Shown: piece after piece, positions 1 to 12,760 of the stretch
Layout of the letters: every line of letters starts with the position of its first letter
Position numbering within the stretch: position 1 is the stretch's first letter
Assembly: GCA_022732315.1 (NCBI GenBank)
Contig: JAIJUV010000007.1
Span: 1 to 39,630, forward strand
Source: Prevotella sp.
GTDB lineage: Bacteria; Bacteroidota; Bacteroidia; Bacteroidales; Bacteroidaceae
Direction: 5' to 3'
Length of the DNA stretch: 39,630 nucleotides
Translations under genes and position numbers: made by a program
Notes under the pieces: generated by a model
What the model was told of the DNA's origin: nothing
Databases searched by the model: none
The model's input: the letters and a program-made list of their open reading frames with translations, nothing else

Positions 1-1788
1 CTGCGCTTCCTTCAGATAGTTAATGCCCGTATCGTTGCCCCATCGGTTGGATGCAAAGATAAGCGAAGTTACGAAATAGAGTTCACCATCAGATGCAGCT
101 CCCTGCGCATTTCTCGTTCCATCAGTCTTGCAACTCCATGCGAAATAGCCCTTATAAGGTCCTTCCTGATGCTGCATGTATTTCTTGCTCCATCGCCAGA
201 GGCGGTCGAAGATGTCCTTCTTGTCAAACTGTACGGCAGCCATCATACCATACGACATGCCCTCGGTTCGCACATCATTGTTCTTCACATCGCTGACATA
301 TCCCATGGAATCACCCACTTCGAAATAGATTTTGTTTTTGCCATGAAATACATCATTGAACACTTCGTTTAATTTCTTGTCAATATCAGCCTGCTTATAG
401 CCCATTTCGGCAAAGAGATTACGATACTGGTGAGTTTCAAAAGCTCCCTTTTCCCAAGGCAACGCATCAAAGCCCAACCAGTCAACTTCTACATCAGCTC
501 CACTCTGCAGCGAAACGTAAAGAGCATGAACACCGAGAGGTGCATGGAGCACCTGGGCACGGACATTCTTCCAGGCAGCCGACTTCGGAATCTTCACCTT
601 AGCGATGATATTGCCCTTCTTTCCATCGGCTCTGACTACGAGCACACCGCCCTTTGGCGACTTGGCACGAACGGTGATTTCCGCCACCTTCTCATTACCG
701 AAATCCACCTTATTATATATAAGAGCTGTATTCGATTTAGAGAAGAGAGTCTTCCATCCGGCAAAACAATTGTTTTTATCCAGATATTCAATACCGATAC
801 CCTTGCCTTGCAGCGCAGAATAACGATCAATCTGAATATGCGAACGTGCCTTCGTCAATCCCACACCTCTTAGTGTAGGTATCACCTTCTGTATCGTTCC
901 GTCAGGATTGAAGTTCAGAGAGTCGATTCGCACCGAGCGGTTCTTGTCGAACTTAGGCGAATAATCATTATGATGATAGAAGAGATACCACTGTCCCTGA
1001 TATTCCACGATGCTATGATGATTGGTCCAGCACTTCGTAGGCGACTCATCCATGATGATACCCTTGAACGTGAAAGGTCCCATCGGATGGTCAGCCATGG
1101 CATAAGCCAGCGTTTCGGTTCCATCCTTTTCACGTACCCAAGGGAAGGTGAAATAATATTTGCCGTTACGCTCGAAGGCAAATGGTCCTTCCTTGAATCC
1201 CTCAGGCAAACCCTCTACCAGTTTTGGTTCCGAGGCAAGTTCTGTCATGTTTGGTTTCAGCTTAGCCATGTGCAATCCTGCTCCCGCCCAGTAGATATAA
1301 GCCTGTCCGTCTTTATCTATCAACACACAAGGGTCTATACCATGAACCCCCTCTATGGGTTTCCACATCGGCATAAACGGTCCTTCGGGCTGGTCGGCAA
1401 CCGCCACACCTATTCCGAATCCCTTCTCCTCCCCTTTCGGAGCGGCAGGGAAATAAAAGTAATACTTCCCGTCTTTCTCCACACAATCTGGAGCCCACAT
1501 CGTATAACTGCCATCCTGTACCCAAGGCACCTTGTCCTGCGATACGATGATTCCATGATCCTGCCACTCAGTAAGATTGGTAGAAGAGAAAACGTGATAA
1601 TCTGCCATGCAGAACCATTCCTTCAGTTTCTCGATAGGACTCGGAATGTCATGAGAAGGATAAAGATATACCTTCCCGTTGAATATGCGAGCCGTAGGAT
1701 CAGCAGAATACTGTCCGCTGATAATCGGGTTCTGAGCCGAAGCTCCTGTCGATAACGCCAGCATCAAGGCACACATCCATGTTTTCAT
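1..1788 (-). CDS. GH43-CBM6-GH8 fusion enzyme, secreted (3' end beyond window)
   Basis: Partial gene: 596 codons are visible from ATG at 1788 to the left edge. A signal peptide ends near residue 18 (ASA-QN). Residues 20-310 look like a GH43 five-bladed propeller with the three expected acids: D30 (SADPT), D152 (HGIDP) and E200 (KEGPF). Residues about 312-440 form a CBM6-like beta-sandwich. From about 445 a GH8 domain of the reducing-end xylose-releasing type (Rex) begins, with IYFEVGDSMGY and the RTEGMSYGM motif; E509 is the likely proton donor. The rest of GH8 is outside the window. The GH43 part probably removes arabinose or xylose from arabinoxylan oligomers and the GH8 part removes reducing-end xylose (inference from families). 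It lies 119 bp downstream of the SusD gene, behind a hairpin; I see no clear promoter of its own, so it may depend on read-through. Confidence 0.88.
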   Translation of the reverse strand, partial: MKTWMCALMLALSTGASAQNPIISGQYSADPTARIFNGKVYLYPSHDIPSPIEKLKEWFCMADYHVFSSTNLTEWQDHGIIVSQDKVPWVQDGSYTMWAPDCVEKDGKYYFYFPAAPKGEEKGFGIGVAVADQPEGPFMPMWKPIEGVHGIDPCVLIDKDGQAYIYWAGAGLHMAKLKPNMTELASEPKLVEGLPEGFKEGPFAFERNGKYYFTFPWVREKDGTETLAYAMADHPMGPFTFKGIIMDESPTKCWTNHHSIVEYQGQWYLFYHHNDYSPKFDKNRSVRIDSLNFNPDGTIQKVIPTLRGVGLTKARSHIQIDRYSALQGKGIGIEYLDKNNCFAGWKTLFSKSNTALIYNKVDFGNEKVAEITVRAKSPKGGVLVVRADGKKGNIIAKVKIPKSAAWKNVRAQVLHAPLGVHALYVSLQSGADVEVDWLGFDALPWEKGAFETHQYRNLFAEMGYKQADIDKKLNEVFNDVFHGKNKIYFEVGDSMGYVSDVKNNDVRTEGMSYGMMAAVQFDKKDIFDRLWRWSKKYMQHQEGPYKGYFAWSCKTDGTRNAQGAASDGELYFVTSLIFASNRWGNDTGINYLKEAQ

Positions 1789-1810
1789 ACACAAATTCCT
1801 TTAAAGAAGA

Positions 1811-1845
1811 AAAAAGGGGGTGCTTCTTTTCAAAACACCCCCCCC
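1811..1845 (-). terminator. Hairpin between SusD gene and GH43-GH8 gene
   Basis: G-tract 1816-1820 plus TG pairs with CAC and the C-tract at 1836-1845 around a 13-nt loop. Read on the minus strand, the stem is followed by TTTTTT, as in an intrinsic terminator. It sits inside the likely operon, so it may only partly stop transcription and lower expression of the fusion enzyme. Confidence 0.6.
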
Positions 1846-1907
1846 TAATTATCAAACTAATCTATAGTTCTTTAAACTTAAAACGTTTTATTTACAAAAC
1901 AACTTCA

Positions 1908-3713
1908 TTATTCCCAACCAGGGTTCTGAACCAAGTTAGGGTTCATGTTCTTCACTGTTTGTGGATAAGGGAAGTAATCATGTTTTCCCTCTTGATAACC
2001 AACTGTGAAACCTGCATCCTTTGCTGCATGAGAAGAAACGGTATAGAAGCGGCTATTTGCCTCTGTACCATGCTCCCAGTGCAACTTCTCGTCAGAAGCC
2101 TGAGGTGCGCGGAACAACTTGTCAAAGAGGTGAGGTACATCAGAACCCGCATTCTTGATGCGATTGATGGCAGTGGCATCCTTCCATCTCTTGATGTCGA
2201 ACCAACGGCAGCCTTCCATCCACAACTCGTATGATTTCTCCTTCTTGAGAACATCCATATCTACTGAGCTACTAATGGTCTTGGATCCTGCACGCTCCTG
2301 AATGGCATTAATATACTTCTTGGCCTCACCCTGATCGCCAGTCTGGAGACAAGCCTCAGCATAGTTCAAAAGAACCTCGGCATAACGCATCACGAGATAG
2401 TTGTTCAAGCGGATGTTGGCATCATATTTCTTACCATCAGAGTCAGCTGCACGCATCACTGTCTTGAATGCCAACCAAGTAGAGTTACCATAAAGTCCCT
2501 GAACCTGATCCTTGATACCAACAGCCGTGCTTACCTTCTTCTGCTCAACCGTCAAATTGTTTAGCGAATCTTTAGCATACTCCATTTTATAAACAGCATC
2601 ATCAATGTGCTTCAAGGTAGCCTTGAAACGGTAAGAGTCGCCATCGTTCTCATGGAACTCATCACCAAACCACTGAGGTACACCTAAGCCACCCCAACCA
2701 TCGATGCCACTATATACAGACTGAGGAGAAACTACGAAGTTACCAGCACGCCAGTTCATTGCATTAGACTCCATCCAGCTAGAACGCTGAATCATACCGC
2801 TCCATTTACCCTTACCCGCATTGTACTCGAAGTTGATTTCGAAGACCTTTTCCTCGTCGCCATCACCCTCAATATGGAAGTTGTCCATATACTTGTCGCC
2901 TGGAACAAGGGCATACTTGCCTGAGTCGATAACCTTCTTGAGGGCTGTCTTAGCCTGTTCATACTTGCCAGCGAAGAGGTAAGCCTTACCAGCCAATGCA
3001 TTAGCAAAGCCCTTGGTTACCTTTACAGCTCCATCCTTGTCATCCTTGCTCTTGCGCTCATCAAGATCGGCAGCAGCTGCCTCACATTCAGAAGCAACCC
3101 ACTCTATCAACTGTTCGTGGGTCATAGGATGCTCAGGATCCTTATCGCAGTTGTATGGAAGCGCATCAGCTGTCAACTGCTTTAAGACGAATGGAGGAGT
3201 GCCCCAGAAGTTTGCCAACAAGAAGTAGTCGTAAGCACGAAGTACACGAGCCTCAGCCACACAACGCTTCTTGACTGGTGTATCTGGATTAGCAAACTTG
3301 TTAACGACCAAGTTGCAAGTATACACTGAAGAATAGAGACCTGAGTACATCAACTTTGGAACCAAGGCATCAGTATCATAGCGGAACTCATTGAGGCAAC
3401 CAGCGTCCTCATGGTCTCCATAGTTACCACTGGCATAGTAAACATCATCACCACACATGTTCAAAATCAACTTGTGAGGAGTATAGATACCCAGACTTCC
3501 CTGGATGTCTGGCTGACGTCCTACTACATTACACATAAAGCCTTCGTATGCTGCCACCAAAGCAGCCTCTGCATCGGCATCAGTCTTATAGAACTGTTCC
3601 TCATAAGTAGTACCCTTCTGCTCAATATCGAGCTGACTCTCACAGGAAGTAAAAGATACTGTTCCTGTCAACGCAAGGGCTAATATACTAGAATATAATA
3701 AATACTTTTTCAT
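1908..3713 (-). CDS. SusD-like outer-membrane lipoprotein (RagB/SusD)
   Basis: 601 aa surface glycan-binding partner of the SusC-like transporter just upstream (18-bp gap). A lipoprotein signal ends at C24 (FTSC). The SusD pattern is clear: an N-terminal DIEQKGTTYEEQFYKTDADAEAAL segment (cut here only for description), TPR-like helices with EARVLRAYDYFLLANFWG near residue 155, and a C-terminal RYAEVLLNYAEACLQTG and SYELWMEGCRWFDIKRW region. The end PNLVQNPGW is typical of the family. The ligand cannot be read from sequence; the neighbouring GH43-GH8 gene suggests arabinoxylan or xylo-oligosaccharides. This is a third pair in the locus, unlike the two xus pairs in sequence. Confidence 0.93.
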   Translation of the reverse strand: MKKYLLYSSILALALTGTVSFTSCESQLDIEQKGTTYEEQFYKTDADAEAALVAAYEGFMCNVVGRQPDIQGSLGIYTPHKLILNMCGDDVYYASGNYGDHEDAGCLNEFRYDTDALVPKLMYSGLYSSVYTCNLVVNKFANPDTPVKKRCVAEARVLRAYDYFLLANFWGTPPFVLKQLTADALPYNCDKDPEHPMTHEQLIEWVASECEAAAADLDERKSKDDKDGAVKVTKGFANALAGKAYLFAGKYEQAKTALKKVIDSGKYALVPGDKYMDNFHIEGDGDEEKVFEINFEYNAGKGKWSGMIQRSSWMESNAMNWRAGNFVVSPQSVYSGIDGWGGLGVPQWFGDEFHENDGDSYRFKATLKHIDDAVYKMEYAKDSLNNLTVEQKKVSTAVGIKDQVQGLYGNSTWLAFKTVMRAADSDGKKYDANIRLNNYLVMRYAEVLLNYAEACLQTGDQGEAKKYINAIQERAGSKTISSSVDMDVLKKEKSYELWMEGCRWFDIKRWKDATAINRIKNAGSDVPHLFDKLFRAPQASDEKLHWEHGTEANSRFYTVSSHAAKDAGFTVGYQEGKHDYFPYPQTVKNMNPNLVQNPGWE

Positions 3714-3731
3714 TGCTGTATCATTTAATAA

Positions 3732-6700
3732 TTAGAATGTTACATTGATACCAAATACCATCTTCTTAGAAGTAGGATAAGTACCATTATCAAAACCACG
3801 AGACTGAGCGCTGTTCATAGAAGCTGTCTCCGGATCGGCTCCAGGATACTTGGTGAATGTGAAGAAGTCATCCAAAGAGCAGTAAACACGCACACCATTC
3901 AGACCAATCTTGCCCGTAATGAGACGTGGCAATGTGTAACCCAACTGAATCTGCTTGATCTTGAAGTAAGAACCGCTGAAGACTGCTGCGCTAGAACTGA
4001 AGAATGTCCAGTCTGTTGCCACCTTCTTCATATCAGGATACTTGGCGTTGGTATTACTCTCTGTCCAAGAATTCTTCCAATATTCATCGATACCATTCAA
4101 GAGTGGTCGGTCGGCCGATACCATCAAGTTATAAATCTTATTGCCTGCTGCTCCAGTACCGAAGATGGTCAAGTCGAAGCCCTTGTACTCAGCATTGAGG
4201 GTGATACCGTAAGTAAACTTAGGAATACCCACACCCAAATCCTGCTTATCATTATCTGTAGGCGCATTGGTGGTTTTGCCATCCTTGTCATAATACAAAG
4301 CACTGCCATCCTCAGCTACACCTGCATACTTGTAACCACGGAAGTACCAGATAGGGTGCCCCACCTCGAATGTTGGCTTCAAACGGCTGTTGAAGCCATC
4401 GATACCTATACCCTCGATACGGCTGATGGATGAAGAAAGATCCTTTACCTCATTCTTCAAGGTAGAACCGTTGACTGAAACAGAGTACTTGAAATCACGG
4501 ATATGATCTCTCCAACCCAACTCGAAGTCGAAACCTGAGTTAAGCACCTTACCAGAGTTGATGATATACTTGCTTACACCAATTTCCGGAAGAAGATTTA
4601 TCTCTACCAAGAGGTCCTTGGTGTTCTTGCGATACCAGTCGAGAGAGAATGTCAAACGGTCGTTCAAGAAACGGGCATCAAGACCCAAGTCTACCTGTTC
4701 TGAAGTCTCCCAAGTCAAATCTGGGTTAGCAAGACCTGTTGGCTTAGAACCATAAGACAACTTACCATCACCGACAGATGGATTGTACTGATAGAAGCTC
4801 TGGTTCATGGCAATAGGAGAAGTATACGGGTAGTTGCTCAATACATTGACATTACCATTCTTACCCCAAGATCCACGAAGCTTCAAGAAAGAGATGGCAT
4901 CACGACTGATGTTGTCCTTGAAGAACTTCTCATTGCTGATAGTCCAACCAGCAGATACTGATGGGAAGTTACCCCAACGAGCATCCTTTGAAAGCTTAGA
5001 TGAATCGAATGCATCACGACGGAAGTTGAACTGCAAGAAATAACGATTATCGTAGCTATAAGACAAACGACCGAAGTATGAAAGTTCCGTAGCGTCGTTA
5101 GGAGCATTGCCTACGCTCTTTGTAGCATCAGCGAGCAAATAGTCGATGTAACGATAGTTAGGAGCATAGTTTGAAAGAATATTCGTACCCTCAGATCCTA
5201 TGGAAGCGTTGTCCCAATGGTTCTTGGTGAACGACATACCCACCATGGCTCCTACAGTATGCTTGCCAAATGTATTCAAATAGTTTGCAAAGTTCTCCCA
5301 CTGATAGTAAAGACCATTGTTGGTATGAGCCTCTATCTTGTACTGTGAGGAGTTAGAGAGGGAATTGATGTAATATGGCTGCTCATAGTTGTGGTAGTTG
5401 CTCTGCGTGATACGGTAACCCAAACGAGATGTATAGGTGAAGCCCTTGAATGGCTTGATGTTGGCAGCAACGGTACCACGAACATTGATACCCTGGTTGT
5501 AAGAGCCCACGCGGTCGCGCTGTGCCAATGGGTTACCAGTAGCATCCTCTACATAGTGAGATGTACCATAGAAATCATTATTATGGTCTGCATCTCTCAT
5601 CACAGGGGCGCCATTCTGATAAGCGTTATAAATATTGGTTGGCAACTTAGCAGGGTCGCTTACGTAGCAAGGTGTCAATGGATCTACAGAAACTACAGAG
5701 TTCAACACAGAACCATAACCTTTGTTCACACCCTGGGTCTTCCATTTCTCGAAAGAGGTGTTTGTCGAAATGTTCAACCACTTATATACATCGTAGTCAG
5801 CATTAATCTGACCTGTAAAACGCTTGTAAACATCCTTATCTCCCTTGACGATACCATTATTATTGAGGATATTCAAGTTGGCAAGGAAACGACCCTTACC
5901 ATTGCTAGCCTGGATGGTAAGGCTGTGCTGATGAGCCAAACTATTTTCAAAAGCTTCATCATACCAGTTGGTGTTCTCTCCATTGTATCCCTCAGCCATC
6001 AACTTATCATCCGTCAAGTCGCCCAAGTACTTATGGTATGAAATATACTCTGGAGCGTCGAAGAGCTTAGCCTTTCTACCAATAGACTGGATGGTAAACT
6101 TGCTGCTGTAAGAAATCTCAGCCTTACCGCCATTGGCAGCACCACTCTTGGTAGTAATGATAACGACACCATTACCAGCCTGTGCACCATAGATGGCAGC
6201 AGAAGCGGCATCCTTCAATACCTCAATGCTCTCGATCATAGATGGATCCAGGTACTGGATGTTATCCACCTTCAAACCATCAACAATGAGCAATGGACTG
6301 ATATTTCCACTGTTTGAAGAATAACCACGCACACGGATATCGGCAGCCTCACCCGGACCACCCGAGTTGATAATCTGTACACCGGCAGCCTTGCCCTGGA
6401 GGGCAGCACCGGCATCGGTAGCTGACAAGCCCTTGATGTCATCGCTCTTGATAGATGCAACTGCACCTGTCAGGTCGCTCTTCTTCTGAACGCCATAACC
6501 GATGACAACGACATCATTCAGAACTTTAGCATCATCCTTTAAGGTAATGGTAAGCGTTTTACCAGCCTGAGCTTTCACGGTCTTAGGCTCCATACCCACA
6601 TAGGTAATCGTCAATGTTGCATCAGGTGCAGCATCAATGCTAAACTTACCATCCAAATCGGTTACTGCACCCATCTTGCTACCATTCACCTTGACGGTAG

Positions 6701-6833
6701 CACCAATGACAGGTTCACCACTTGGATCTGTAACTACTCCTTTTACAATACTCTGAGCCGACATTCCTGCTGGGAATAAACAGAGAAAGGATAGCAATGC
6801 TAACGGCTTTTCAATCTTTTTTAAGTTCCTCAT
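3732..6833 (-). CDS. SusC-like TonB-dependent outer-membrane transporter
   Basis: 1033 aa. A signal peptide ends near residue 26 (GMSAQ). Residues 27-110 form the CarboxypepD_reg-like domain (VKGVVTDPSGEPVIGATVKV, AVTDLDGKFSI). A DVVVIGYG segment precedes the plug domain (about 115-230), which includes LLIVDGLKVDNI and VLKDAASAAIYGAQAGNGVVIITTK. The rest is a 22-strand barrel ending in a final beta-strand with aromatic terminus (MVFGINVTF). Together with the next gene it would form a SusCD pedal-bin complex importing oligosaccharides with TonB energy. It is first in its operon, under a promoter with the putative HTCS operator at 6916-6969. The ATG at 6833 leads directly into a good signal peptide. 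Confidence 0.95.
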   Translation of the reverse strand: MRNLKKIEKPLALLSFLCLFPAGMSAQSIVKGVVTDPSGEPVIGATVKVNGSKMGAVTDLDGKFSIDAAPDATLTITYVGMEPKTVKAQAGKTLTITLKDDAKVLNDVVVIGYGVQKKSDLTGAVASIKSDDIKGLSATDAGAALQGKAAGVQIINSGGPGEAADIRVRGYSSNSGNISPLLIVDGLKVDNIQYLDPSMIESIEVLKDAASAAIYGAQAGNGVVIITTKSGAANGGKAEISYSSKFTIQSIGRKAKLFDAPEYISYHKYLGDLTDDKLMAEGYNGENTNWYDEAFENSLAHQHSLTIQASNGKGRFLANLNILNNNGIVKGDKDVYKRFTGQINADYDVYKWLNISTNTSFEKWKTQGVNKGYGSVLNSVVSVDPLTPCYVSDPAKLPTNIYNAYQNGAPVMRDADHNNDFYGTSHYVEDATGNPLAQRDRVGSYNQGINVRGTVAANIKPFKGFTYTSRLGYRITQSNYHNYEQPYYINSLSNSSQYKIEAHTNNGLYYQWENFANYLNTFGKHTVGAMVGMSFTKNHWDNASIGSEGTNILSNYAPNYRYIDYLLADATKSVGNAPNDATELSYFGRLSYSYDNRYFLQFNFRRDAFDSSKLSKDARWGNFPSVSAGWTISNEKFFKDNISRDAISFLKLRGSWGKNGNVNVLSNYPYTSPIAMNQSFYQYNPSVGDGKLSYGSKPTGLANPDLTWETSEQVDLGLDARFLNDRLTFSLDWYRKNTKDLLVEINLLPEIGVSKYIINSGKVLNSGFDFELGWRDHIRDFKYSVSVNGSTLKNEVKDLSSSISRIEGIGIDGFNSRLKPTFEVGHPIWYFRGYKYAGVAEDGSALYYDKDGKTTNAPTDNDKQDLGVGIPKFTYGITLNAEYKGFDLTIFGTGAAGNKIYNLMVSADRPLLNGIDEYWKNSWTESNTNAKYPDMKKVATDWTFFSSSAAVFSGSYFKIKQIQLGYTLPRLITGKIGLNGVRVYCSLDDFFTFTKYPGADPETASMNSAQSRGFDNGTYPTSKKMVFGINVTF

Positions 6834-6915
6834 AAGAGAATAGATTAAAATTGTTATTTTATTAGTTCATGATTGTACGTGTTCAGTAAAAACTTACTTT
6901 TTGCAAAGCACGCTG

Positions 6916-6969
6916 CAAAATTAATAATAATTTCGTAAAATGACTTTCTTTTATGTTACAATTACTTTG
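6916..6969 (-). promoter_or_regulatory. Promoter of the third SusC/D operon with 21-bp direct repeats
   Basis: Read on the minus strand: -7 box TAATTTTG (6916-6923), a 19-nt spacer (6924-6942), GAAAGT (6943-6948), and 21 bp further the distal repeat CAAAGTAATTGTAAC (6955-6969). The layout is the same as at the other four carbohydrate promoters in this window. The leader to the ATG at 6833 is about 75 nt. Confidence 0.65.
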
Positions 6970-7020
6970 CGAAACATAAAAAAAAGCAAAAAGAAACATA
7001 AGATATTAGAAATATAACAA

Positions 7021-7061
7021 AAAGAAATCCCGAAACTGCCAGGCAGTGTCGGGATTTCTTT
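7021..7061 (-). terminator. Terminator of the esterase operon
   Basis: A 13-bp perfect stem, AAAGAAATCCCGA (7021-7033) with TCGGGATTTCTTT (7049-7061), and a further inner stem (ACTGCC/GGCAGT). A-run and T-run on the two sides make it usable from both strands; it lies 29 bp after the stop of the 7090-9000 gene. Confidence 0.8.
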
Positions 7062-7089
7062 TATATGATCTTATTGATTTCCTGTCTTG

Positions 7090-11246
<4,157 letters not shown>

Positions 11247-11249
11247 CTG

Positions 11250-12176
11250 TTACTTGATAACCATCTTTTTACCATTCTTGATCACGATGCCCTTGTAACC
11301 CTTGGCTACCTGCTGACCGGCAAGATTGAAAGCCTTGCCATCCTGCAGCTTGACATTCTCGATGTTAGAGATGCCTGTGGTTGTATTAATCAACCAAGCA
11401 CCGAGCACAGAAACCTGGGCAGGATTCTTGTCAGGGTCGGTATATTGGATACCCATATTCTTGATGACAGCACCTTCCTTGGTGGTGAAGGTAGTCTCGT
11501 CGCTGCCGTTGAATGAAGGCCACTCAGAACCTTCCTCGTAATCTACACACATTTGGACATTTGGGGTTGGCTCAGCCAATTTCACTTTCACGGTTACATC
11601 GCTCTTGCCAGCCAAACCGTTGATGGCGAGCTGCTGCCACTGAGAATTGAAAGATACCACACCCTTATAAGAAACGGTGTTATCTGTACCAGCCCAACCA
11701 GTAAAGGTGGCATCAACCTTCTTTTCAGTACCATCAGCAGCAACCAGAATCATCTTCTTCACCTTCAGGTTCACTTCCTCAGCATCTGTATGCTGCACGG
11801 ATACACCTACGATGTAAGGATGCTCAGCATCGAAAGCAAGTTCAAACTTCTTGGTTGCTCCATCACCCACAGCTCTTCCGTAGGCAGGAGTTGGATCGCC
11901 TTCGGCATCAGCAGAAGCCTTCCAAGTATAGTTTACCTGGCAGTTGGCAGGAAGCGGCTCTTCGAACTCGAGGATATACTTAGGATAATCTGCAGAGTTG
12001 ACGTTGCAGGCAAACTCTGCTGCACCCCACTGCTTGGTAACAGTGAAGTCATAGACATCTGCCTCTCCGGCAAAACCTGCATTCCAACCACCACCCAAAA
12101 CAAGAGGAGTCTCTGTCTGAGCATTCACACTTACAGCCATCAGGGCTGCTGCCATCAAAGTAAAAATCTTTTTCAT
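11250..12176 (-). CDS. Secreted protein of unknown function with Prevotella C-terminal tail
   Basis: 308 aa, first gene of the esterase operon. A signal peptide ends near residue 19 (VSVNA-QT). The body seems to be two beta-rich segments (about 22-150 and 150-270) with many aromatic residues (GGGWNAGF, KQWGAAEF, VNYTWKAS, FTGWAG, FNSQWQQL), as expected for carbohydrate-binding beta-sandwiches. I do not recognise a named family. The C terminus, NLAGQQVAKGYKGIVIKNGKKMVIK in part, is the same kind of tail as on the neighbouring esterase and the GH5. No catalytic motif is visible. Its place under a xylan promoter and ahead of two xylan esterases suggests a secreted xylan-binding protein (inference). 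Confidence 0.85.
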   Translation of the reverse strand: MKKIFTLMAAALMAVSVNAQTETPLVLGGGWNAGFAGEADVYDFTVTKQWGAAEFACNVNSADYPKYILEFEEPLPANCQVNYTWKASADAEGDPTPAYGRAVGDGATKKFELAFDAEHPYIVGVSVQHTDAEEVNLKVKKMILVAADGTEKKVDATFTGWAGTDNTVSYKGVVSFNSQWQQLAINGLAGKSDVTVKVKLAEPTPNVQMCVDYEEGSEWPSFNGSDETTFTTKEGAVIKNMGIQYTDPDKNPAQVSVLGAWLINTTTGISNIENVKLQDGKAFNLAGQQVAKGYKGIVIKNGKKMVIK

Positions 12177-12249
12177 ACGTTTTTGATTTTAAGTTTATTG
12201 ATAATAATTGTTCATTCTAGGAACGAGAAATGATTCTCATTTCCGCTTG

Positions 12250-12303
12250 CAAAAGTAACAGAAAAGGCTGAAAAAGACTTTGCGGGGTGTAACAAATACT
12301 TTG
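12250..12303 (-). promoter_or_regulatory. Promoter of the esterase operon with 21-bp direct repeats
   Basis: Read on the minus strand: -7 box TACTTTTG (12250-12257), a 19-nt spacer (12258-12276), CAAAGT (12277-12282) and the distal repeat CAAAGTATTTGTTAC (12289-12303), whose CAAAGT is exactly 21 bp from the first. This is the cleanest copy of the shared layout. The leader to the ATG at 12176 is about 70 nt. Confidence 0.72.
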
Positions 12304-12313
12304 TGAGAAGCAC

Positions 12314-12370
12314 CAAATAGGTTTGATAGTCAACATTATAACGAAAATGATACACCATCAAACCTATTTG
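12314..12370. repeat. 14-bp perfect inverted repeat upstream of the esterase operon
   Basis: CAAATAGGTTTGAT (12314-12327) and its exact reverse complement (12357-12370) are separated by 29 bases. Neither side has a strong T-run, so it is not a classical terminator. It separates the esterase promoter from the repeat-rich region before the ATPase. Confidence 0.7.
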
Positions 12371-12404
12371 AAGAGGGAATCAGGAAAAGTCAAATAAACG
12401 AATA

Positions 12405-12458
12405 TTCCAGATTCCCCAAATGTTTTTGCCCAAAATGTTCCAGATTCCCCAAATGTTT
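12405..12458. repeat. 21-bp direct repeat, two copies at 33-bp spacing
   Basis: Two identical 21-bp copies start at 12405 and 12438 (core CAGATTCCCCAAATG). Their 33-bp period is the same as that of the three repeats in the ATPase leader at 12670-12754, and both repeat types contain GATTCCC or ATTCCC. A TGATTCCCTC copy also occurs in inverted orientation at 12373-12382, and a variant of the leader repeat (ATTCCCTCATAAAA) at 12534. Confidence 0.75.
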
Positions 12459-12595
12459 GGTCAAAACAGAGGAAAAATATACAGATTTAACAACATCATT
12501 ACGTTTGAGCAGCGTTTACATAATTTATGGAATATTCCCTCATAAAAGTATAGTAAGAAACGAGAAAAACAACAAACAAACGTTAAAAACTACAT

Positions 12596-12642
12596 TTAAA
12601 CGTGCGGAATGTGTTTTTTTTAATCACCTTCCGCACGTTTAA
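12596..12642. repeat. 14-bp perfect palindrome just upstream of ATPase promoter
   Basis: TTAAACGTGCGGAA (12596-12609) pairs with TTCCGCACGTTTAA (12629-12642) around a 19-nt loop containing a T8 run. The right arm ends 13 bp before the -7 box at 12656, so the palindrome covers the -33 region. It may be an operator or an insulating terminator. Confidence 0.75.
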
Positions 12643-12655
12643 GCAATATTTTTAG

Positions 12656-12663
12656 TAATTTTG
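12656..12663 (+). promoter_or_regulatory. -7 box of the first ATPase gene
   Basis: TAATTTTG fits the Bacteroidetes TAnnTTTG -7 box. Transcription would start near 12669, so the 5' leader would be almost exactly the three 33-bp repeats. The CAAAGT repeats of the xylan promoters are absent here. Confidence 0.6.
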
Positions 12664-12669
12664 CAGCGC

Positions 12670-12754
12670 ATTCCCTCATAAAAATGTATGGACAGCAAGC
12701 TGATTCCCTCATAAAAATGTAGGAAAAGCAACAATATTCCCTCATAAAAATGTA
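12670..12754 (+). repeat. Three exact 19-bp repeats at 33-bp period forming the ATPase leader
   Basis: ATTCCCTCATAAAAATGTA occurs at 12670-12688, 12703-12721 and 12736-12754, exactly 33 bp apart, with different 14-bp fillers. Each copy contains an ATG: the first opens a 12-codon ORF (MYGQQADSLIKM, 12684-12722), the second is ATG-TAG (12717) and the third ATG-TAA (12750). The last copy ends 6 bp before the ATPase start at 12761. The array could be a protein-binding site or a translational brake. Confidence 0.9.
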
Positions 12755-12760
12755 AACAGC

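Noticed and set aside
1816..1845. Homopolymer C/G tract as a phase-variation switch
   Set aside because: The tract is in a non-coding hairpin with a T-run, better explained as a terminator; no invertase or inverted promoter is nearby.
12457..12642. 61-codon plus-strand open frame before the ATPase
   Set aside because: Low complexity, crosses repeats and the palindrome, no promoter placed for it and no recognisable protein features.
12670..12754. CRISPR array
   Set aside because: Only three 19-bp repeats with 14-bp fillers, too short for CRISPR spacers, no cas genes, and the array fills a promoter-to-start leader.
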